Positions 24,576-36,905 are shown, counted from the stretch's first letter. The stretch: DNA of 64,000 bases from Spodoptera frugiperda (GCF_023101765.2 NC_064214.1:7508001-7572000), one strand, 5' to 3'. Made by a program: numbers and translations. The notes: generated by a model not told the origin, from the sequence alone.

Positions 24576-24749
24576 TAAGGGGGGAAAGTGTCCAGTCACT
24601 CCAAAGACACTCCTCTTGCCTCTCCCAAAGTGGAAGCACTTTGGGAGAGGCAAGAGGGTGTGTCAGACTCTTACTGACTAAAAACTACCCCGTTCCTACT
24701 CCTGCTCTCCGAGCCCCGGTAAACTTGCTACGTAGTCCGCAGCTCCAAT
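24576..24749 (-). repeat. Repeat family C, reverse copy with internal fold-back
   Basis: GTGTCAGACTCTTACTGAC and CTACCCCGTTCCTACTCC mark the family. A perfect 21-bp inverted repeat, 24612-24632 against 24637-24657 with a four-base spacer, replaces the normal sequence at its edge. Confidence 0.85.
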
Positions 24750-25264
24750 ACTATCAACCACCTACAGGGTCTCTTTTCACGTCATTCTATGCGGTGATCC
24801 TATAGATAAGGCTACTATTACCACTACACGACTAAGTACTACACAACTATCCCTACAAAACTAAACCTATCTGAACTATCCGTTATCAGTTTACTATCTC
24901 AGTAAAACCCAATCTCCTGTCCCAAATGTATCGCAAAATGTCAGAGGTTAACGGAACTGGGTTAATTGTGCGCAGCAAACTGAACACGCTGTACTTGTTG
25001 CACCCGATACCGATGGAGACACGCCCTGTATAACGTGTTTATGTGTGAGCTATCTCGTGATCGCGTCTGTGTTGTGTTGTGGTAGTATCATGTGTGATGT
25101 GAATCTCAGTATTATAAGGTATTACAGTTTAGTAATGGGATGTTAGGGCTTGGTTTTAAGAACAACGGCATTCAAATTAATATTTCTTTTAATTCGTTTA
25201 TGCAGTCTATCGCTTTTCTCTTATTGAAATCACTTATTTGGTTTTTTTTTTATTATTTCTTTAT

Positions 25265-25330
25265 GCTAATTAGGGACTTTTATAACGCACAGTGTAAGTC
25301 GGTTCCATCGTACTTTAACACACATTACAA
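25265..25330 (+). repeat. Short dispersed repeat, copy 1
   Basis: AATTAGGGACTTTTATA and CGGTTCCATCG resemble 51795-51860. Confidence 0.4.
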
Positions 25331-25754
25331 AAACGAAATCAATGGATCAGGGTCATAAAGTCGAACACCTTTCTCGCATCATCGGAAGTCGGTATCGGTA
25401 ATTTCAAAATTGAAATCATTACTTTCATCAGACCAAGATCACACCAGGTACCTAATATTCTACAATCGCTTATAACACTTATAACATTTATAAACACTTC
25501 GACTTAGCACGAAAAAGTTAAAAGCATAAAATCCACGATATATGCAACTACAATTTGTAGATTTCAACCTTTAAAACCAAAAGGTTGGACAAAGAAAAAG
25601 TAGTCAGGGATTTGCATTACGTAGAAACTGCAGCCGACGATAAACTTCTGGTATTAAAGCTCACATTAGCAGAACGAAGCATTTACTTGGAAACTTGTGC
25701 TCTTTGAGGAGGTTCTTATTAAGAAAATTTACGAGGAACTCGTGCCTGTCACCG

Positions 25755-25866
25755 GTCGCTAGTTACATGTGAAAGTAGTGTTCTTCAAGTAATTTATGAT
25801 TAGGTAATGTGGAGTAGCTATGTGAATAGAAAAGGATATGTTTTGAGTGTTTGGTAACGTAGTTCA
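25755..25866 (+). repeat. Direct repeat, left copy
   Basis: GTCGCTAGTTACATGTGAAAG recurs 480 bases downstream at 26235, followed by matching ATTTATGATTA, GTGGAGTAGCTA and GAGTGTTGGTAA-type stretches. Confidence 0.8.
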
Positions 25867-26234
25867 TTTATTGTATTAGGTTAGGTTTATGTATAAGAGA
25901 GAAAAAAAGATTCTAGTAAGTTAATCCTAAAAGAGAGAGCGCGGGATCATTTTAAGAGGAATAATTCTTTCATACATATAATTTTCGTATCTTGAACCAT
26001 TTTCGCAGCGCACGCAACGGAAGCCCTAAAATAATGCTTTATTTCTTCGCTCCAGAGGACACTATAGTGTCCATAATTGGAAAAACGAGATAGCGGCCAA
26101 ACGTCGGTCCATTAAACATCAAAAAAAGCATAAATTATATTCAAAATTAAGAAAAGTTAAGGAATGTTATTTTATCAACCTGCATGCTTATTTTGATCAA
26201 CTGGGCGCAAGTCACTGATTTCAATACCTACTTA

Positions 26235-26337
26235 GTCGCTAGTTACATGTGAAAGTATTTTCAATTAATTTATGATTATAGTGTGGAGTAGCTAAAAACA
26301 TACGTTTCGAGTGTTGGTAATGTAGTTAACTCGTTTA
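26235..26337 (+). repeat. Direct repeat, right copy
   Basis: Matches 25755-25866 with small deletions. It directly abuts the SINE at 26345. Confidence 0.8.
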
Positions 26338-26344
26338 CGTAAAA

Positions 26345-26394
26345 TGACTGCCTCATTGGTCGAGTAATCACAAGTGACTGACGAGAGAAAGAGA

Positions 26395-26429
<35 letters not shown>

Positions 26430-26497
26430 CCCAGCAAGGAGTCTCGATCTATCCTACATAACCTTGTATGTTCGATTTCCGGGTCGCGCAAATCAAT
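26345..26497 (+). mobile_element. SINE family S2 with GA microsatellite expansion
   Basis: GACTGCCTCATTGGTCGAG starts the tRNA-like head. A GA run of about 31 bases (26396-26426) has grown inside, and box B-like GTTCGATTTCCGGGTCGCG follows. Confidence 0.7.
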
Positions 26498-26976
26498 GTT
26501 GAGCTTAAAATCATGCTTATCAAGCCCAAACCAACAGGTATTAAGGCTTACTAAGCATAATCACGTTCAAGTTCCTGTTTCAACTATACCAAAAACTAAG
26601 CCAATGAACCAGAAATAATAACTTGAAGCCAGATAACATTGTTAATTATAATAACGTGCTAGTTAGGCGTGACGCGCCATATTTCACAGTTTCTGCAGTG
26701 TTGCCCGTTCATTAAATCCAGCGATTAATTTGTGCACTAACTAACGCAGATACTAGGATTTTAGCCTGTACATGACCTAGTTTTGAGCTAAAATAATGCT
26801 GATGTGTAAATTGTAATTAACGTGTGTTATAATATTAATATAATGAGTATTATGTTTCATTAAGGGATTAATTAATGAGGTTTTTCCTTTTTGTATTTTG
26901 TTTTGTTTTTTATTTTTTAATTGGGTTGTATATTATTTATGATAGTGAACATTAAAGTATTCTTAGTACCTACATC

Positions 26977-27008
26977 AAATGATAAATGATAAATGATAAA
27001 TGATATTT
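26977..27008 (+). repeat. Tandem ATGATAAAT repeats
   Basis: Nine-base unit, about 3.5 copies. Confidence 0.85.
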
Positions 27009-27084
27009 ATTTTGCAAATAGGTTATAAAATAACACTTTTAACGTCAATCTCTTAAATAACTAGATGAGGCCGGCATCACATGT

Positions 27085-27222
27085 AAAATGTATAGATATG
27101 AAAATTTGTTTGTTGGGATAAAATTTGGAACAGAGGTAGATTATGGTTTGGAATAACACATAGGACACTTTTTATCCCACAGGAACGCCGTTTAAATAGC
27201 TGGAGAAGCTAGTTTTATATAG
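27085..27222 (+). repeat. LINE-type tail, decayed
   Basis: AAAATTTGTTTGTTGGGATA and CTTTTTATCCCACAGGAACG match the family preserved at 44866-45030. Confidence 0.55.
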
Positions 27223-27751
27223 AATAGAATTTAATTTTGTTAATTTTTAAAACCTTACTACATGAATAATTGGAAAATATTTAATTTTATGACGATGCAA
27301 GCAGCATTGCAATGTACTTTTTGTCAAAAGAAGTATAAATATAATGTTCTTAAATACATAAGAAAATAAACACAATAACGTTATGAAGTAACACACAATG
27401 TTCTATTTAACGAGGATAATATTCATTGCTTACTTTATTAAGGTAATTATTTTACTGTTTTATATGGCTGCCATTTTAACGTTTGCATAATTAAATTATA
27501 CATAATGTGTATGTCTAATTAAACAAACAATGTACAGAGTAATAAAAATAAACTTCCTATTAACAGAATTTGCATACTTTCACACGAAAACTAATGTTTT
27601 TTGATCATTTTTTGTATCTAACTGGAATAAGTCGCGTGTCGAACGTTAAACGAATTCTTTTGTAATTACAAAGTATTTTAGTACATATATGGTTATAGAT
27701 TAAATAATTGTTTCAAAAACTAAGTCCATTGTATAATTAAAGTTATACTAT

Positions 27752-27895
27752 ATATATTTGCTCGCGTTCTCGTGAGATAAAAAGTATCCTATCACCCAAG
27801 TCAGTTGATATTCTGTCTGTATACAACATTTCATCAAAATCCGTTTTGCAGTTTTAGCGTGTTTGATGGACAAACAACCAAACAAATTTTCACAT
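27752..27895 (-). repeat. LINE-type tail, reverse copy
   Basis: ACAACATTTCATCAAAATCCG and GGACAAACAACCAAACAAA are the reverse of the tail at 44866-45030. Confidence 0.7.
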
Positions 27896-27955
27896 TTGTA
27901 TTATTAGTGTGATTTACCCAATTATTTACGTGAAAAGTCTTTAATCTAAATTATG

Positions 27956-28008
27956 CAACGTCACGCCTTTTATCCCCGAAGGGGTAAGCATCATCTAGGC
28001 TGGATCTG
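27956..28008 (+). repeat. Short repeat family E
   Basis: ACGTCACGCCTTTTATCCCC then GAAGGGGTAAGC. Confidence 0.7.
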
Positions 28009-28330
28009 AACTATAGGAATAGAAAGCAATCGACATATTTTTTATTTAAAAATATATTACCTTTGTTTAAGTTACTAAAGAATAAAAATAAAACAAAACG
28101 AAATAAATTCGTAATGCAATTATGATTGTGTAGATAGTTAAAAGAGAAAGAAAATTGGCTAACGATGACATAGCGAATAATTACAATAGGTCTAAAATGA
28201 CTCAATCTAGACCATTAGCAGAAACCTAAAAGGTCTTTGATGTCCAAAAGGTTAAAAGCTATGTTTTGTCCTCAATTTTAGCTCGTATGACACACAAAAT
28301 ACGATTGAAATCCAATTAATTAACTAACAT

Positions 28331-28420
28331 GTAGAACGCCTTTTAGCCCCGAAAGGGTGCGCAGTACTACGTATTTTTAATGTAACACCCACTATTTACC
28401 AGTTGTGTTATGAGGCCTGT
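28331..28420 (+). repeat. Short repeat family E
   Basis: GAACGCCTTTTAGCCCCG then AAAGGGTGCGCAG, followed by a further TGTAACACCCACTATTTACC segment. Confidence 0.65.
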
Positions 28421-28534
28421 ATCTAGATAATAGACCGAGACCCTATTAGATACTATACCTGGCATTAATTCACACTCCAAGTTAAACCGAAAGCGATCCA
28501 ATAGTCCTTTGCCCGACCTGTGAATCGAATTCAA

Positions 28535-28670
28535 GCCTGCCTAGCGGGTTACCGGGGCTCCGGCTCGAAAAGCAGGAGTAGGGACGGGGTGGTCTTTAGT
28601 CAGTAAGAGTCTGACACTCCTCTCACCTCGCCAAACGCGAGAGAAGTCATTGGAAGATTTTCCCCGCTCC
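28535..28670 (+). repeat. Repeat family C
   Basis: CCTAGCGGGTTACCGGGG, CAGTAAGAGTCTGACACTCC and a GAAGTCATTGG end. Confidence 0.85.
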
Positions 28671-29417
28671 AAAAGAAAGACCTCTTGGTAGGCAGTCAGA
28701 TATTCAACCATCGAGTTATTTAACCCAGTTTCCTTAATTAGTTCAAATGGAACAACAAGCAAACACTTCCAAGTATTTCGTTAAGTTTTACATAAGCCCA
28801 CTATAAATCAATTTGCGTGCATAAATCTGGTATTCGGATTGGTCGATTATGAATGTAAATACATACACAAACATGCACATAACTGTGCAGGTTTTTATAT
28901 ACTTTCAACAAAGACTTAATTATCGTGTGATGTGATAAAATCTGGTATAGATTGAATAAATTATAATTGAATTTATAATAACGGTCAGTACGTAATTATG
29001 TATATCTCTTCTACTATTTATGCATCGCGTTATTTTCAAACAAATGTTTGGTAATGTGTTTAACCTAAATCTAAAATGGATGGATGGAATGGATAAAAGG
29101 AAGATAGCGTATCCCCAAGAGTCCTGCGAAGTGCGAGAAAAATTTGGAAGTACCTGAGGGAATTTTGGGCAGGATATGTTTAGACACATTTTGAATTCAT
29201 GTCAGAAATGCCGCAGTAACAAAGGTCAGATCAATAAATATGGAAGGTTTTAGCCTTTTAGGCACAGTCTTTGAAAGGACATCGTTCATCGATAGGTACA
29301 AATTGAATGTCTGTGCAAACTCGATTGTAAAATCAATTAAATTAATAGCTAGACTCTCCCTTCAAATGTCAATTACGCCAAAACCAAGATCTAGAATTCC
29401 AATTAAATGAAAATCAA

Positions 29418-29600
29418 CCAATCACAGCCCTGGAAGCCCAAAGACAATTAAACGCAACGTTCTCATTGGTGAATGAATCGTAAATAGCAGTTTGTTCATT
29501 AGTGGCTGTTGTCAATAGAACAAAATTGCGGTACACTGCGAAAAGAGGCCGTTGGGAAGGAGTATAAATAGGAGGGTATCTCGACCTCTGACCGGGTTAT
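29418..29600 (+). promoter_or_regulatory. TATA/CCAAT promoter-like block
   Basis: CCAAT at 29418-29422, its inverse ATTGG at 29465-29469, and TATAAATA at 29563-29570 in a GC-richer setting. This order and spacing suit a plus-strand RNA polymerase II promoter, the opposite strand to futsch. No convincing coding exon follows, so the transcript, if any, could be non-coding or spliced far downstream. Confidence 0.35.
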
Positions 29601-30006
29601 ACCTAAACAAAGAGGGAGGGGTCATCGCCCTTTCGTTCTATTTTTTCTAGAAGAGTCTTGTGTCTAAGTTGTTAAGTCGGTTAGTCCTCTTTTGTGTCTC
29701 GTGTTAACTTTGTAGAATGTAGCGCAAATGTGTTTTTATATTCAGTTGGGAGTTGGGGACAGAATGGAAGGCGACAGCTGTGTGTCCTGTGTGTGCAGGC
29801 TTTGTTGCAATAATGAAATTAAATATTTTAGTTCCTTGTTTTTTCTTAGTTGTTGTAACGTAATTATAATTTTGTGTACTGTAGTATGAAATACTGCATT
29901 TGCACAGTGTATACTATGTGTTTGTCGCATTTATAGGTTTTAGGAAAACTAAACTTTTGTCCACTTGTCACATTTCCCCAAAGACAATTTCAACTCTCGA
30001 AAATTT

Positions 30007-30190
30007 GACTGCACAGTTGGTGCAGTGGCTGGGCACCGGTTGCCGCGCAACGTATAGCGGGTTCGCACACACACGGAGCAACTCTTTGTGTGATCTACAA
30101 ATTGTTGTTTCGGGTCTGGGTGTCACGTGTATCTGAACTTGTACACGACACAAGAGTAAAACCTAGTGTCGGGCAATATTTAAAAAAAAT
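30007..30190 (+). mobile_element. SINE family S1, near full length
   Basis: GACTGCACAGTTGGTGCAGTG with box A-like TGGTGCAGTGG, the S1 body TTGTTGTTTCGGGTCTGGG and a terminal A run. Box B is disrupted by a CACACA stretch. Confidence 0.9.
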
Positions 30191-31347
30191 ATTTAAATCC
30201 CAGTTCCAAAATCCAAAAGACGAAATAACCAAGTTCACATTCACATGCCACAACTTCTAAAACTTCATGAGCAGACGTAATTGTTTTCTGAAAGACGGCA
30301 TGGCATTACCATCTGATTTGAATGCAGTAACTTTCTCGCAGTTTCGAAACAAGATGGCGGCGAATAGTTTCGTATAATTTACTAACTTCTTGTTCTTAAT
30401 GCTTTGTTGATTGGGCGCTGAATAGTTTCGGTGTTACCCTTTTTAGTTTGCGCAAGAAATGGGTAATTAATGGGGAGTGTTGGTAAGATTTTGTGGATAC
30501 CAAATGTTATTTTGCAGTGATTTTACTGGACCGGTTTTTGTGGAGTTGAAAGTAGGAGTAGGAAGTAAAAAAGGAATATTTACTAGTAGTGTAAAATATT
30601 GGTTTAATGTCTTTTAAGAACGACGAACGTGTCGAAAATGTACTTACCTATATTAATGTAATCAGTGAACCTATATCATTAGTAGCGTTTTTACATGAAA
30701 AATGTTTGGTTCATAATAAAAATGATGCCATCTTAAGCATTAATAGGTATAGCGTAATTTATGAAAAGAGTGTACAGCTACAAAATTATAATTTTTTCTC
30801 AAATACTGATAACAAATATCCTTTCCTACTGAAACATAGACCACCAAAAAACCTTCTTTAAAAACCCCTTTGACCTTCCCAAACTTGACCTCCAAATGAT
30901 CGATTATACCACCCTCTTTTCCAAACTCCCATTAATTATTCACGTAGAGTGATTAAAATATCTTACAGCGTTTAGTAAAAAAAAACATCGCTTACGTAAC
31001 TGGAATTTTCTTTACTTTTAAAGAACCTTAAGTCGTGGGCATAAGGTCTAGTGTATTGTGTTATAGTCCTAATATGTAAGTCTGTTAGGCGTATGTTTAA
31101 TGTTAACGTATTTCTTAAGGCTTATGTAGATGTGTTAAAGTTCCTGTCTTAGGTAAGTTTGTTTGAATTTTGTGTTGATGTTTCTGAAAGATTGTCGCTA
31201 GAGACTTAACGGATTATAATTTTGTCTGTCTCCATAAACTTAGGTCTTGATTGTCTTCTCTTTTAATCTTTTTATTTAGGTTGTTGGAGTTTTATTAAAG
31301 CCGTTGAGCCTAACTCTACTGAGGGTATCACATAAATACCTTTTTTA

Positions 31348-31573
31348 TGGTATAAACCGGTAAACGACTAGACGGATCACCTGATGGTAAGCAATCGTCG
31401 CCGCCATACCAGAAACACCAGAGTTAGGAATTTAAGGTTTGTTGGGAAGATTGTGAAGGGGGTAATTGGTCCTACACAACGCAAACGTTGTTTCACGTCG
31501 AGTTTCTGTGAAGCCGTGGTATTACCGATCCCACTCGTGGCGAAACATGGCTCTCCCACACTCACCACCACCA
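31348..31573 (-). mobile_element. Repeat family D, near full length
   Basis: ACGGATCACCTGATGGTAAGC at one end and CGAAACATGGCTCTCCCACAC at the other, the reverse of 7146-7398. Confidence 0.85.
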
Positions 31574-31947
31574 CTATCACACCTTAGAGTGACTTAAGAA
31601 AAAATTGTGTGCATGTTGTCTTTAATGGATTTGTTAAATTTACGAGCGGCATAAAGAAAGATGTCTAATTAAAGTGTTTATGCAACTTGAAACCAACTTC
31701 CCATTTAAAAACCTAGCAGCATGCGAAATATTAAACGTTTCCATACTCGCGTGACGCTAATTATTTTAGCATCATATTTACGATGAAATTTCACTTGAAA
31801 ACCGCTACTAACGTTTTTTACCCGTTAAAAATTTAATATCCCAACTGGCAACCCAGTCCCGTAATTTACTTTTTTCAAATTAAAACCGTTGAACGCGACG
31901 TTTTGCATAATTCAATGCGAGAGCGAGACGCGTCGTAGTTAATAATG

Positions 31948-31955
31948 TGACGTCA
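31948..31955. promoter_or_regulatory. Full CRE palindrome TGACGTCA
   Basis: Perfect octamer just before a GTGTTGCCAGCC segment that also occurs, slightly changed, at about 5393. Confidence 0.25.
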
Positions 31956-31972
31956 GTCTATACAGTGTTGCC

Positions 31973-32013
31973 AGCCATAAATGAAAAAGTCCCGAGATTT
32001 TTCTTTTATGGCT
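31973..32013. repeat. Hairpin, 16-bp stem with one mismatch
   Basis: AGCCATAAATGAAAAA at 31973-31988 pairs with 31998-32013 across a nine-base loop. Confidence 0.8.
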
Positions 32014-32774
32014 CAACATTTTTTATTGGGCAAACTCTGTTAGGGTGTTGGTGTATGTTGAATAATGTATTTCATGGTAGATGTCATACTGTATGTGAGA
32101 GTTCACATAAGCTGTAGTGTGGCTTAGCATATGACAAAATATTAAGAAATGTTCCTAACACTTTCTAAGTAAATAAATATTTTGTATATTTTACTCACTC
32201 ATCTCACTTAGATCTCAATTATTCATACGAATGTGCCAATTCAACTCAAGAAATAAATTGTGCAAACAAAAAGTAATTTTATATCTCAAGCAACAAAGTA
32301 CACTTTTCAAATTGTTTCAAAAGAGCGCTTACTCGTACAATATTCATATCTGCAGACAAGAATATTGGACACAAAAACTATTATTTATTCGTAACATATA
32401 TGTAAGAAAAGTTTATAAGACCATTTGTGAATGGGTAGAGGCGGGAAACGATCCAATAAAGAACTCTTACTTCAAGACAATGAATAAAAGAGGAAGATAT
32501 TTTATTTATCCCACCTCTAGTGTGGGGCCATAAGAGCGGAGTTTTAGCGGTTTAAACGAACATTATGTGTAATGCAGGAAGGTTTAAAGTCAAGTGTAGT
32601 TTATGGTTTGTAGCTGATCTTGGATTTAGTGGCCGTTTTTATTGATTTCGTACGTGTTTGAGAGTTTCGGAGTAAATTTTAACGTTGCCGACATTTTAAA
32701 GCGGGACTCTAATATATTTAACCACTAAGTTATTTAAGAAGTATCGTTTTACGCCTAAGATATTAGGTTATTTT

Positions 32775-32960
32775 GAGGGGGGAAATCTTCCGACAGCTTC
32801 TTCCGCCTCGGGCAAGGTGGGAGGGCGTGTCAGACTCTTACTGGCTAAAAACTACGCCGTTTCTACTCCTGCTTTTCGAGTACGAGTCCCGGTAACCCAC
32901 TAAGTCCGCAGCTCCGGGTCGGTATCAGCCCTACTGGGCCTCATCTGTGGCGATCTGATG
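32775..32960 (-). repeat. Repeat family C, reverse copy
   Basis: GTGTCAGACTCTTACTGGC through CAGCCCTACTGGGCCTCATC, including the distal half often missing in other copies. Confidence 0.88.
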
Positions 32961-33657
32961 TATCTTGAGGCGCGCGCGGAAAGGTTAGACTAGACTACAA
33001 ACTCTAAAATGAAAAGAATAATAATAAAAACTACGCTTCCAAATCACTTATAAACCACTACTCCATCGGTGGAATTAGGTACAAAACAGTACAAAATTAG
33101 TATTAAAACCCTCAACAAAAAAGAAATCAACCAATCCAGCAAAGCATAAAACAGCTCCACAATAGAAAAGAACCAACTCAACAATGAAATTATCGACAAG
33201 AAAGCAATTTCTTTCAAACCTACCCAAATGAAATTAAACGGTCCTCTCGTATCGAGACGCGATCGTATTAAATCCCCACCTTCCGACCTTTGGTGGGGAC
33301 AAAAGACCAATAAATACATAATTAGTGTTACAGGGGCTAGACGTAATAATCCCCTATCAGACCCCTTACTGCTGGCTACAGGATTTAATTTCCGTTCCCT
33401 GATAACAGTGAGGTATTACTAGGCAAGCTAGATTGTGGGAGGACACTTGGGAGAAACGCTGTAATTTTCCTGTGAATATTGTGGGGGTGGTCCTGTTGCA
33501 GCACTATCGTGGATGTTTTTGGTCTAGGCATTTATAATGGTAGTGAATATTAGTAAAGTTAGCTTTGTTCTGTTCCTATCTTTAGGATCATGGAAATATG
33601 GTGTACTGGCAATCATATGAATAATGCCAGGGTGAACTAATTTAGTCTAAACATCAG

Positions 33658-33820
33658 AGGCCTTAGTACGAGTTTGTTTTACGTTTAACAAGATCAAAGC
33701 GAAGGCACCTATGGTGTTCTGATTGGTTGATTAATTGGAGCCGGCCAATCAGAGTCCCGAACGCGCTCTCGTTTCATTTTCGTTCAACGTAAAGCAAACT
33801 TGTACTAAGGATACTAAACA
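33658..33820. mobile_element. MITE family M3, fold-back copy
   Basis: GGCCTTAGTACGAGTTTG and GCAAACTTGTACTAAGG are inverted ends around a TGATTGG/CCAATCA centre. Confidence 0.8.
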
Positions 33821-34432
33821 GATGACGTCTTACACAAATATATTTATGTATATTCGTACCAAAAACCGCTCGATCCGTAGCCCCATTTTAATATCTCAAG
33901 TTCACATCACTTCAATATTTTCCCGAAAGTTCCTCCTCTTGGGGAATCGGGGCGTTAGAATTTCTTTGCCTCAAAGACACACTTGCCACATAATGGCCCC
34001 AGTGATGTATACTTACGTAGCTACCTAAATAGCGGTAACAGAGTTATTTCAAAGTGTTTTCAAGGACTCCTCGCTGGTTTGAAGATCCAAAATGGAACCT
34101 TATTAAGGTGACAAAGGAAAAAGAACCAACGCTTTATAGGTTTACGTTTGCTTTTTCGAGGATTCGGATTTGTATGGTAATTCAGTCGTTGCTAAAGGTC
34201 TATTAGAAAACGCGGAAAATCGGGATATTTTTCTGATTTGATAATGATCTTGAGTTCAAATTCTTTTAAATATTTTGAGACTCTTGGTTGTAGTAAGTAA
34301 TAATGTACCTGTATTATGTACTAATATTATCAGAAAAGAATAAAGAAAACATTATTCTTGAAAAGGAAACCACAATAATTGGATGGCAGAATTATTGTTG
34401 TTATTGCTAGCAAAAAATGACAAGCTTATTTT

Positions 34433-34546
34433 AGGACGCCCGCAAAGTGGTTGGATGCGTAGAGCTGAAGAGCTGCAGTAGCGTGCCATTGGAAAAGCTT
34501 ATATTCAGCAGTGGACGAAAACAGGCTGACGATGATTATTACCAAA
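34433..34546 (+). repeat. RTE-like LINE, end of the reverse-transcriptase frame
   Basis: Reads as remnants of the C-terminus of lepidopteran endonuclease-reverse transcriptases: GWMRRAEE, then RAIGKAYIQQWT, with one stop between. It is the forward version of 59410-59600. Confidence 0.75.
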
Positions 34547-36315
34547 AAATCGCTCACACTAAAAAACACGCTTCAAAAATGTTTCTCTCGAATTTTCTCT
34601 TTACACAAACGTTGAAAAAACACCATTTCACACAAAACCGACACATGTCCTGTAATTGTTATTAAAATGGCACCTATTTGGAACCTAACTACCCTCTCGA
34701 GTCCTAAATGTTGGTCGAAATTGTAGCTCTAATTTGGTTTTATTTATCCGGTTCAGTTTGCCCGGATGAAAAAACTATTGAAATGTTTGCGGTTATGTCT
34801 CCGGTTCCATAATGACCGGTTTTTACGACCTTAGAGATCTCCGGAGCGGTGTTATTATGAAGTGTCATCAGGTCTGTTGGTTCCTCGGGGGAAACAACGT
34901 AGTTTGCAGTTGTCATTTGTTTGATTACTTGTTTAATTGAGTTGTCTTGTTTGTTTTTATTTTTTGTTTTTGAAATGATAATTTTGGTTGGTGTGTGTTT
35001 ATTTTAGATTTTAAATCCTTTTATCTTCTTTTTTAGTTTTATGTTTTCATGTTCATCTTAGAAGTATTTTTAATGAAAAGTCTTTTAACAAACTTCAAAA
35101 ATGGCGGTTTTCTGTTAGACCTGTATGTATGTTTGAACACCATTGTCTCGCGTTTGGCTGAACCGAGTTTAATGCGGTTTTAGCATAGTATTTTTCAGAC
35201 TTTTCAGGTTTTAATATATGTATTAACGCGACTTATAAAAATTGAGGTTCGCTCTTTAACATTTACAGGCTACCTTTTTTAGACAAGGTTTTTCTAGCAG
35301 CTAATCCTTGTTTTCTTCACCTTTAGTTCTCATACTCATTTTAAAATATATAAAGAAAATTTACCTAACGTACAAACAAGACGTGAAAACATTCTATTCA
35401 CGAGCACATTTCTCTTTCAAGCAAAACGTTTTAAAGTGAAGAATTTTATATAAAAGTTTTCTCTTTGAACGGCTGGAACACTGCCGAAGGCTGCAACTTT
35501 CAACTTTATGTTAAGTTTAAAGCGCCTTTCACACGACAGGTTTTATTTAAAGTAAAACCATTTCAAGTTAGTTGAGGGCCACAGAAAAATGTACTATATA
35601 GGTTCTACTCGTAAAGACTTCTTTTGTTTGAATTTTCAAAAGTCGGTAAAAGGATTAAGTGATTTAGTCTTTCTTCTTCTTACCTGTTCGTGACTAACTT
35701 GGTTTGAGGGTTTAAAAAGGTTTTGTTTTTTTTTGTGATTGACTATTCTCTGGAATTCGATAGATGTGTTTTAAATTTTCAGTTTAATTAAATCCTATAG
35801 GTACACTATAAATTCAAATACTTACAACCGTAAGAATGGTTAGTATAAACTTTTCCAATAATTTAGGCCGCCAAGTATAATATGAAGAAGAAAATAACAA
35901 ATGCATACTTGCATAGCAATGCGCAAAGACAATGATATAACACTAGTCTAAAAGAAAGCATGTTCCAAAGATGAAATTTAAAATTTAAAAATAATGCAGT
36001 GCAATAAACACTGTACACTAAATGCAATGCAAATCTTTGTGCAGACATATTTACTGCAGTACACGAAGTAGAATGCAATCTCCCTCTCGAGAACAATATC
36101 CTGAGGAAATCTGTCAGGAAAACTGATATACTGTAACAGCAAAGGCGTTTACCCAGTGGAAATTACTGGAATGCATAATGGATGAGAAGGATTCCATTTT
36201 GTGAGGGAAGAAAATTAGGGTAAAGACAAAGGACTTGTAATATCAAGAGAGATATATTTTGAATTGTATGTAGAAGTAACTAAACCAACTGCTGAGCATA
36301 CAACAACAGACATAA

Positions 36316-36382
36316 TTACTCCTGTTATTCCCGAAGGGCTAGGCAAAGGCGTACAGCACGTACTGCCACTGTACAATGTATA
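36316..36382 (+). repeat. Short repeat family E, decayed
   Basis: TCCTGTTATTCCCGAAGGGC then AGGCAAAGGCGTACAGCACG. Confidence 0.5.
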
Positions 36383-36799
36383 CCTATTTTTTAGGTACTT
36401 GTATTATACGTCTCATATAGTAGGTGGTGAACCTATTACCATAATATACTGGGCATAATTCCAGACACCTTGCTACTGCTGTGAAATAATCGAATAACCA
36501 ACAGACGCTTTTAATGATAAAGTATTATACGCCAACCTCCCTTAAATTCAAAGAAGCTCCTAAACTAAGATAGGTTACACTTAACGACATTTCGGTTTTC
36601 ACCAACCTATAAGTGACATCTAACAGTACAAGTAAATATAGTCTAAGTTCTTTAGTCTAAGTAAGTTTTTGGTAAGTCAAGTAATGGTTTTATAAGAAAA
36701 ATGTTTCTCTCAAATAAGAAGAAATAAAAATGTTCGACGCCTCTAAACCAAAAGCCTAGGCTGATCATTAAATAGCTGTATCGACACAAACACGGCATA

Positions 36800-36905
36800 C
36801 AATCAAGTTTACAACTCGAGTAAACATCGGAGCAGCTCCAACGCTGAACGTGCCGCCCTTAATGATCCTGTACGCCACTCGGATCAGCTCGCAATTGTTA
36901 CACTG
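36800..36905. other. GC-rich island with open minus-strand frame
   Basis: The minus strand is open for about 45 codons with a clean peptide (CELIRVAYRIIKGGTFSVGA) after an ATACAG acceptor-like site, but without a good donor. It could be a decayed transposon gene piece or an unrecognised exon. Confidence 0.3.

Noticed and set aside
26057..26072. Perfect 16-base palindrome GGACACTATAGTGTCC
   Set aside because: About one such palindrome is expected by chance in 64 kb, and no second feature supports it.
30351..30361. AAGATGGCGGC, a YY1/Pho-type core promoter word
   Set aside because: A single short word without TATA, initiator or a downstream exon; too weak to call a promoter.
32231..32533. 100-codon plus-strand frame
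   Set aside because: Composition is that of AT-rich background with Lys/Asn/Tyr-rich sequence; no domain recognised.
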